DNA of 64,000 nt from Deinococcus sp. KSM4-11 (GTDB taxonomy: Bacteria > Deinococcota > Deinococci > Deinococcales > Deinococcaceae): positions 124,001 through 188,000 of the forward strand of contig NZ_SSNX01000008.1 in the NCBI RefSeq assembly GCF_004801415.1, read 5' to 3'. This document shows, piece after piece, positions 59,016 to 64,000 of this stretch (position 1 is its first letter; the number at the start of each line of letters is the position of its first letter). The notes below the pieces were generated by a model. It saw nothing but the letters and a program-made list of their open reading frames with translations, made no database searches and had not been told where the DNA came from. Made by a program: the position numbers and the translations under genes.

Positions 59016-61931
59016 ATGACCACCACCACCTCCGCCGCCCTACCCCGCGTCGGTGACCGCCTGGGCCGGTACACCGTCCAGCGTCTGGACGCCCTGCCCG
59101 AAATGCAGGGCACACTGATCCTCCTCACGCACGAGCTGGGCGCCCGGCACGCGCACGTCGTGCGGGACGACGACAACAGCGCCTTCGGCGTGACCTTCCC
59201 CACCGTGCCCAGGGATTCCACGGGCGTGGCCCACATCCTGGAGCACATCGTCCTGATGGGCAGCCAGCAGTACCCGGTGAGCGATCCCTTCTTCGCCATG
59301 CTGCCGCGGTCGCTGAACACCTTCATGAACGCCATGACCAGCAACGACTGGACGACCTACCCCTTTGCCACGCGCAACGAGCAGGACTACTTCAACCTGC
59401 TCTCGGTGTACCTGGACGCGACCTTCTTCCCGCTGATGCGCTACGAGTCCTTCCGGCAGGACGGGCACCGCTTCGAGTTCGAGACGCCGGACGACCCGAC
59501 CAGCCCGCTGAAACTCCAGGGTGTCGTGTACAACGAGATGAAGGGAGCCATGGCCGCCCCCGGCGCCGTGATGTGGCGGGCCTTCGGCAAGGCCCTGTAC
59601 CCGGATCTGACGTACGCGAACAACTCCGGCGGCAGCCCGCAGGACATCCCGAACCTGACCTACGAGGGCCTGCGCGCCTTCCACGCGGCGCACTATCACC
59701 CCAGCAACGCCTTTTTCTATACCTACGGCAAACTGCCCCTGGAGCGCATCCTGGCCGAGATCGAAGCCCACGTCATGGCGCACTTCACGCGGCACGAGCT
59801 GGACGTCAGCATCCCGGATCAGGCGGCCTTCGCGCAGCCGCGCCAGGAGACGGTCACGTACCCCGGTTCGGACGTGGAACGCGGCGCGCAGGTCAGCGTG
59901 GCGTGGAAGCTCGGCCGCAGCAACGATGCCGACGCGAACCTGCGCTGGAGCGTGCTGAGCGACGTGCTGCTCGGCAATGCCGCCGCCCCCCTGACCCGCC
60001 CGCTGATCGAATCCGGCCTGGGCGCGGGCCTGGCCGACCTCAGCGGCTACCGAGATTCCTTCCGCGAGGGGGCCTTCGCCGCCGGACTCAAGGGCCTCCC
60101 GGCCGGGAAGGCGCCGGACGTGGAGACGCTGGTGCTGGACACCCTGCGCGAGATCGCCGAACGGGGCATCGACCCCGCGCTCATCGAGAGCAGCCTGCAC
60201 CAGTTCGAGATCGCGCAGAAGGAGGTCAGCAACGCCGGGTATCCGTACGGCCTGCAGGTCATGTTCCGCCTGCTCGGTCCATGGCTGTACGGCGGCGATC
60301 CCGTCACCGGCCTGCGCCTCGAGACCGAGCTGGGGCACCTGCGCGCCGATCTCGCCCAGGGACGGGTGTTCGAGCCCATGATCGAGCGCGAGCTGTTGAA
60401 CAACCCCCACCGCGTCACGCTGGAACTCGCGCCGGATCCGCAGCTGGCCGAGCGCACCGAGGCCGACGAGCAGGCCCTGGTCACGCGCCTGAGCGCCGAC
60501 TTCACCGACGAAGACCGGAGTCGGATCGTCGCGGAGAGCCTGCGCCTCAAGGAACTCCAGGCGCAGGAGAGCGATCCGGATGTTCTGCCCACCCTGGCGC
60601 TCTCGGACGTGCCGCCCCAGGTTCCGCGCGTGGCCTACACGCAGGATCAGGCCGGTCGGGCCACCGTGGCTCGCGTGCCGCAGCCGACCGGCGGCCTGTC
60701 GTACCTGGATGTGCAGGTTCGGTTGCCAGACGTGCCCTCAGACCTGCTGGACACCCTGCCCCTGTACGCCTTCGCGGTCACGCGCGGCGGCGCGGCCGGC
60801 GACGACTACGTGGCCCTGGCCCGGCGCATCGAGGCCGTGACCGGCGGGATCAGTGCCAGCGTGGGCGTGGGCACCCGCCCGGACGACCTCAGTGGGCTGC
60901 GCCTGAGCGTGACCTTCAGCGGCAAGGCCCTGGCGCGCAACGCGCCGGCCCTGGTGGACGTCCTGCGGGACGTGATCGCCACGCCCGTGTTCACGCGTGA
61001 ACGCCTGGAACAGCTGCTCAAGCAGCGCCTGGCCGGCCTGAAGGCCAGCATCCTGCAGGGGGGCAGCGCCTACGCCGAACGCCTCGCAGCGGCGCAGGTC
61101 AGTCCGGCGGGTGCGATCACCGAGCACTTCAGCGGCCTCTCCGCCCTGGCTTCCCTGAAAGGGATCGTCGAGGACGGCGGCCTGGACGCCCTGCTCGACC
61201 GCCTGAACCGCGTACACGCCCTGCTGCTGACCGGCACGCCCGTGCTGTGCCTCACCGCCACCGAGAGCGACCTGACGCTCGATCTCAGGCCCATCACGGC
61301 GGCCTTCACCGGAGACGCGCCGGTCGGGGCTCCTCACCCAGAGAGCGCGCCGCACCGCCCGCAGGCGCGCACCACGGACTCCCCGGTGGCGTTCAACGCC
61401 GTGGCCTTCCGTACCGTGCCGTACACGCATGCCGACAGCCCCGCTCTGCTGGTGCTCTCACGCCTGCTGCGTAGCGGATACCTGCTCAAGGAGATCCGCG
61501 AGAAGGGCGGCGCGTACGGCGGCGGCGCTGGCTTCGACACCCGCGAGGGCGTGTTCACCATGAGTTCCTACCGCGACCCGAACGTGAAGCGCACCTTCGA
61601 GGTCTTCCGGGACGCCCGCACGTTCTTGGACACCGAGCTGGGCGTGCGGGAGCTGACCGAGGCGATCCTCTCGGCCAGCAAACTCCTCGATCCGCTGACC
61701 AGTCCGGACACCATCGGCCGCATGCGCTTCTTCGGCGACCAGGCCGGGTACACGCCCGAGGTGCAGGACGCCTACAAGGCCCGCCTGCTGGCCGTCACGC
61801 TGGAGGATCTGCGGCGCGTCATGGCCACCTACCTCACCCCGGAGCGCGCCGCCTACGCCCTGGTGACCGGACAGGATCCCAACGAGGACGTTCGCGAACT
61901 GGGCCTGACCTTCGACGTCCAGGCCCTCTGA
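59016..61931 (+). CDS. M16C-family insulinase-like metallopeptidase, 971 aa
   Basis: Large zinc peptidase of the presequence-protease (PreP) group. The inverted zinc motif HILEH is at residues 73-77, with the distal Glu in VYNEMKGAM. The typical FMNAMTSNDWTTYPFAT follows, and the C-terminal half keeps the paired domain (LLKEIREKGGAYGGGAGFDT). It degrades peptides inside a closed chamber. At 971 aa it matches family length. It is divergent from the He_PIG lipoprotein unit. Confidence 0.93.
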   Translation: MTTTTSAALPRVGDRLGRYTVQRLDALPEMQGTLILLTHELGARHAHVVRDDDNSAFGVTFPTVPRDSTGVAHILEHIVLMGSQQYPVSDPFFAMLPRSLNTFMNAMTSNDWTTYPFATRNEQDYFNLLSVYLDATFFPLMRYESFRQDGHRFEFETPDDPTSPLKLQGVVYNEMKGAMAAPGAVMWRAFGKALYPDLTYANNSGGSPQDIPNLTYEGLRAFHAAHYHPSNAFFYTYGKLPLERILAEIEAHVMAHFTRHELDVSIPDQAAFAQPRQETVTYPGSDVERGAQVSVAWKLGRSNDADANLRWSVLSDVLLGNAAAPLTRPLIESGLGAGLADLSGYRDSFREGAFAAGLKGLPAGKAPDVETLVLDTLREIAERGIDPALIESSLHQFEIAQKEVSNAGYPYGLQVMFRLLGPWLYGGDPVTGLRLETELGHLRADLAQGRVFEPMIERELLNNPHRVTLELAPDPQLAERTEADEQALVTRLSADFTDEDRSRIVAESLRLKELQAQESDPDVLPTLALSDVPPQVPRVAYTQDQAGRATVARVPQPTGGLSYLDVQVRLPDVPSDLLDTLPLYAFAVTRGGAAGDDYVALARRIEAVTGGISASVGVGTRPDDLSGLRLSVTFSGKALARNAPALVDVLRDVIATPVFTRERLEQLLKQRLAGLKASILQGGSAYAERLAAAQVSPAGAITEHFSGLSALASLKGIVEDGGLDALLDRLNRVHALLLTGTPVLCLTATESDLTLDLRPITAAFTGDAPVGAPHPESAPHRPQARTTDSPVAFNAVAFRTVPYTHADSPALLVLSRLLRSGYLLKEIREKGGAYGGGAGFDTREGVFTMSSYRDPNVKRTFEVFRDARTFLDTELGVRELTEAILSASKLLDPLTSPDTIGRMRFFGDQAGYTPEVQDAYKARLLAVTLEDLRRVMATYLTPERAAYALVTGQDPNEDVRELGLTFDVQAL

Positions 61932-61950
61932 CCGCCGGGCGCTGACCAGC

Positions 61951-61979
61951 CGGGCCGCGCTCCTACGGGGTGCGGCCCG
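61951..61979. terminator. Bidirectional hairpin after the M16C gene
   Basis: CGGGCCGC (61951-61958) pairs with GCGGCCCG (61972-61979), spanning the stop codon of the convergent minus-strand gene at 61963. Confidence 0.45.
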
Positions 61980-62310
61980 CTGCCGTGGGGGCGGGCGGAC
62001 TCTGCAGGGGAACCGTCAGTTGCCCCGTCTTCCAGTTCAGCCGCGCCGTGCGGCCCACGTGCGCCCAGAATTCCTGCGGGGTGGCGCCCGGCACGTCATA
62101 GCGCAGGTACAGGTAGCCGCGCTGCGTCTCATCGAGTCCCACGTTTACTTCCGCGCGGCTGGGCGTGGCCCCCTTCAGCGTCGCGAACTCCGGGGTTGCC
62201 TCGATCTGGGCCGCCGCCGCCGCGTACAGCTGCTCCTGCCGCTCGGTGGGTTCAGCGCCGGCCGCGCTGGCGGGCACCAGGGCCAGGGGCGGCCGGGCCG
62301 GGGCGCTCAC
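61963..62310 (-). CDS. Hypothetical protein, 115 aa, partner of the HNH nuclease
   Basis: Not recognised. It has an Ala/Pro-rich start, then EQLYAAAAAQIEATPEFATL, SRAEVNVGLDETQRGYLYLR and the C-terminal LNWKTGQLTVPLQS. No signal peptide is clear. The GTG start (62308-62310) overlaps the stop of the HNH nuclease gene in GTGA, so it is translated only with the nuclease. This could make it an accessory or immunity-type protein, but that is inference. Confidence 0.6.
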   Translation of the reverse strand: MSAPARPPLALVPASAAGAEPTERQEQLYAAAAAQIEATPEFATLKGATPSRAEVNVGLDETQRGYLYLRYDVPGATPQEFWAHVGRTARLNWKTGQLTVPLQSPPAPTAAGRTP

Positions 62311-63179
62311 CGCGCCCCCCGGTACCCGGCCGCCTCGGCCGAGGGGCCGTCCGGGAAGCACGCGACCGCGCGCGTGGCCGCGTAATTCGCGTCCCCCAGC
62401 GGCAGGTGGTAGATGCCGGTGCGGCTTACCTTCACCGGAGCCAGAGCCGGGCAGCCCCCCTGCGCGTCCGGTGGCGTGGGCTCCGTGGACACTGGAGCCG
62501 ATTCGGCTGGCTCCGCTGACGGCGGCACCATGTCCGGCTCCGAATCGGGCGCGAAGGACGGATCGGCTGGCAGCGGCGGCGCGGCGACCGGCAAGCCCGG
62601 CAGGATCGGCACGTTCAGGGTCGGGTGCTCGGTGTCCGGCGTCGCGCCCGGCGGCAGGGTCGGCACATGCGTAGGCGGAATCACCGGCTGGTTCGGGTGG
62701 CGGCCCGGTTTCGCACCGCCCGGCAGCGGCCCCACGTACTTCACGTACGCCTCCTCCCAGTTGCTCGCAATCGCCTGCTGCGCCTCCGGAAAACTCAGCT
62801 TCCCCGCACACGCCAGATCGTGCAGGCGGTTCTCCAGCGCGTCCTTCACGTGCGCGTTCAGGGGCTCGGTCAGGTACGACTGTGGCCACAGGTTCCGCAG
62901 GCTGTTCGAGCCGCCCAGTTCCAGGCTGATCAGGTGATCGACTTCGTACTCGCCCGGCGCGCGCGAATGGACGCCGTATTCGCGGTACACCTGCTCCTTG
63001 AGGGCCTGCGGAACGTTCCGCACGGTCTTCGTGTAGCCCGGCTTGCAGATCACCGCCGCGTCCGTGGTGAGCACGTCGCCCGGCGTCAGGGCCGGATCCG
63101 GCTGCATCGGGGCCATGGCGGAACCTGCCAGTGCGCCCGAACAGCTCAGCACCAGCAGGGGCCGCCACCAGGAAGTCAT
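62307..63179 (-). CDS. Exported HNH-nuclease-like protein, 290 aa
   Basis: A signal peptide (MTSWWRPLLVLSCSGALAGSAMA) precedes an HNH-type core: EYEVDHLISLELGG and NSLRNLWPQSYL match the EVDHxxxLELGG...NLWPQ pattern of secreted HNH endonucleases. VNVPILPG and a Pro-rich linker follow. The C-terminal YHLPLGDANYAATRAVACF...AEAAGYRG resembles the sunset/Ada-like zinc motif often attached to nucleases. The ATG at 63179 gives the signal peptide; GTGs a few codons upstream are alternatives. The strand is the same as that of the upstream tRNA-Asn. Confidence 0.75.
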   Translation of the reverse strand: MTSWWRPLLVLSCSGALAGSAMAPMQPDPALTPGDVLTTDAAVICKPGYTKTVRNVPQALKEQVYREYGVHSRAPGEYEVDHLISLELGGSNSLRNLWPQSYLTEPLNAHVKDALENRLHDLACAGKLSFPEAQQAIASNWEEAYVKYVGPLPGGAKPGRHPNQPVIPPTHVPTLPPGATPDTEHPTLNVPILPGLPVAAPPLPADPSFAPDSEPDMVPPSAEPAESAPVSTEPTPPDAQGGCPALAPVKVSRTGIYHLPLGDANYAATRAVACFPDGPSAEAAGYRGAR

Positions 63180-63234
63180 CTCCACAGCCTGCACCAAGTC
63201 GCTCGCACGGACATGAAAGCAGGAAGGCCAAAAT

Positions 63235-63263
63235 GAACCCCCCACCGCAGGGTGAGGGGGTTC
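63235..63263 (-). terminator. Terminator of tRNA-Asn
   Basis: On the minus strand GAACCCCCTCACC pairs with GGTGGGGGGTTC (plus-strand 63235-63263, one bulge) and is followed by ATTTTGG. It begins six bases after the tRNA 3' end. Confidence 0.8.
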
Positions 63264-63268
63264 AGGTC

Positions 63269-63343
63269 TGGCTCGGCAGGCTGGGGTCGAACCAGCGACC
63301 ATTCGATTAACAGTCGAACGCTCTGCCACTGAGCTACTGCCGA
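63269..63343 (-). tRNA. tRNA-Asn (anticodon GTT)
   Basis: Complete cloverleaf with encoded CCA, 75 nt. The acceptor is TCGGCAG/CTGCCGA, the D-arm GCTC...GAGC, the anticodon arm TTCGA-CTGTTAA-TCGAA, a 5-nt variable loop and the T-arm GCTGG-TTCGACC-CCAGC, then G-CCA. Anticodon GTT reads Asn codons. Confidence 0.96.
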
Positions 63344-63464
63344 ATACCGCGCCGGACGATTTTGACGTCGTGGACGCATGGCACGTCGCGCCGTTTCCGG
63401 TGCAGGAGGGATAGTACCACGCTCCCCAGGAGCACGCAAGACCCGCACATGGGCCACGGCGTGC

Positions 63465-63992
63465 TCAGGCCTGAGCGCCACCCGGCATGATCGTGCCCGG
63501 CGTGACCCCCAGCCGTTTCAGGGCCTCTGCCCACTGCTGCTCGGGTGGCACGTCCCACAGCAGTTCCGGCGTGTCCTGCTCCACCCACACCCATGCCCCC
63601 TCACGCGCCTCCTCGGTCAACTGGCCTGCCCCCCACCCGGCGTAGCCGAGCACCAGCCGGTACGGCTGCCCGCTGTTCATCACGGCGCGCAGCACCTCCA
63701 GGCTGGAACTCACCATCAGTCCGTCCACCACGTGCACTTCGCCGTCCAGGCCCATCGGATCGCGGTACAGGCACCACCCGAGCGTCGGATCGACCGGGCC
63801 GCCCAGCCACCCGGGCTGCTCCTGACCCGGCGTGTCCGCCATCAACTCGGACACACTCTGGGGCAACGGCGCGTTCACGATCAGGCCCATGGCTCCCTTC
63901 GTGTCGTGCTCCAGTAGCAGAATCACGGTGCCCTCGAACACCCCGCCGTGCAGGTGAGGACTGGCAACCAGGAACGTGATCGGCCCGCTCAT
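63465..63992 (-). CDS. YqgE/AlgH-family protein, 175 aa
   Basis: Cytoplasmic protein of the UPF0301 (YqgE/AlgH) family: ITFLVASPHLHGGVFEGTVI, LLEHDTKGAMGLIVNAPL, WLGGPVDPTLGW, VLGYAGWGAGQLTEE and the C-terminal W-x-x-A-L-K-R-L-G helix. Function is not settled. It starts 8 bp from the right window edge; upstream context is not visible. Confidence 0.93.
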   Translation of the reverse strand: MSGPITFLVASPHLHGGVFEGTVILLLEHDTKGAMGLIVNAPLPQSVSELMADTPGQEQPGWLGGPVDPTLGWCLYRDPMGLDGEVHVVDGLMVSSSLEVLRAVMNSGQPYRLVLGYAGWGAGQLTEEAREGAWVWVEQDTPELLWDVPPEQQWAEALKRLGVTPGTIMPGGAQA

Positions 63993-64000
63993 GCCGCCCA

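Noticed and set aside
62307..63329. Upstream extension of the HNH nuclease frame
   Set aside because: The extension reads through tRNA-Asn and its terminator; the signal peptide starts at 63179.

Overview
The window is high-GC bacterial chromosome that looks like Deinococcus. Four things point there: a 345-aa topoisomerase IB with the R137/K174/N/Y catalytic layout of the Deinococcus enzyme; PII proteins whose T-loop has the Deinococcus-Thermus form without Tyr51; families typical of the genus (DUF4173, DUF3352, DUF4126, exported DUF11 proteins); and about twenty genes with no Shine-Dalgarno whose start codon lies 6-7 nt after a TAnnnT -10 box, the leaderless pattern known in this genus. I see no rRNA, CRISPR array, prophage or intact insertion sequence. 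One tRNA (Asn) is present.

Layout. 1-4.4 kb: a leftward unit of three exported DUF11/Ig-repeat surface proteins, the last cut by the window edge. 4.9-7.4 kb: a PBP1A-type peptidoglycan synthase with a long Pro/Thr tail. 7.6-14 kb: ttcA, an AHL-lactonase-like hydrolase in a locally AT-richer patch, a LysE exporter, an SDR, an M24 peptidase and a DUF4173 membrane protein. 13.9-20.6 kb: an amino-acid ABC permease and binding protein (no ATPase seen), a UbiD-family decarboxylase, two lipoproteins, mobA and an aldehyde dehydrogenase. 20.7-29.2 kb: prepilin peptidase, a possible Pro/Arg-rich 41-codon ORF, rimO, a CorC-type protein, then minD-minE-rodA and small enzymes. 29.2-37.5 kb: aldo/keto reductase, an ABC-2 exporter, a DUF4260 gene whose promoter lies inside a 16-bp inverted repeat, and CO-dehydrogenase-type accessory genes (MoxR ATPase, VWA/CoxE, CoxG, MocA) without structural subunits. 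37.5-44.8 kb: DUF3352 protein, carA, a second small DUF11-like protein, and a repair unit in which a photolyase frame runs without a stop into uracil-DNA glycosylase and overlaps topoisomerase IB. 44.8-52 kb: small enzymes, a Crp/Fnr regulator, ferredoxin, pth and an M42 peptidase. 52-55.7 kb: PII-amtB-PII and a PP2C phosphatase. 55.9-64 kb: an S4 protein, a three-gene overlapping secreted-protein unit, an M16C peptidase, a secreted HNH nuclease with a small partner, tRNA-Asn and YqgE.

Themes are envelope building (PBP1A, RodA, MinDE, prepilin peptidase, surface repeat proteins), DNA repair and topology (photolyase, Ung, TopIB), nitrogen and carbamoyl-phosphate supply (PII/AmtB, CarA) and molybdenum-cofactor handling (MobA, MocA, Cox accessory proteins). 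The features most worth following up are the photolyase-Ung reading frame, the operator-embedded DUF4260 promoter, the Tyr51-less PII pair and the Pro/Arg-rich small ORF.
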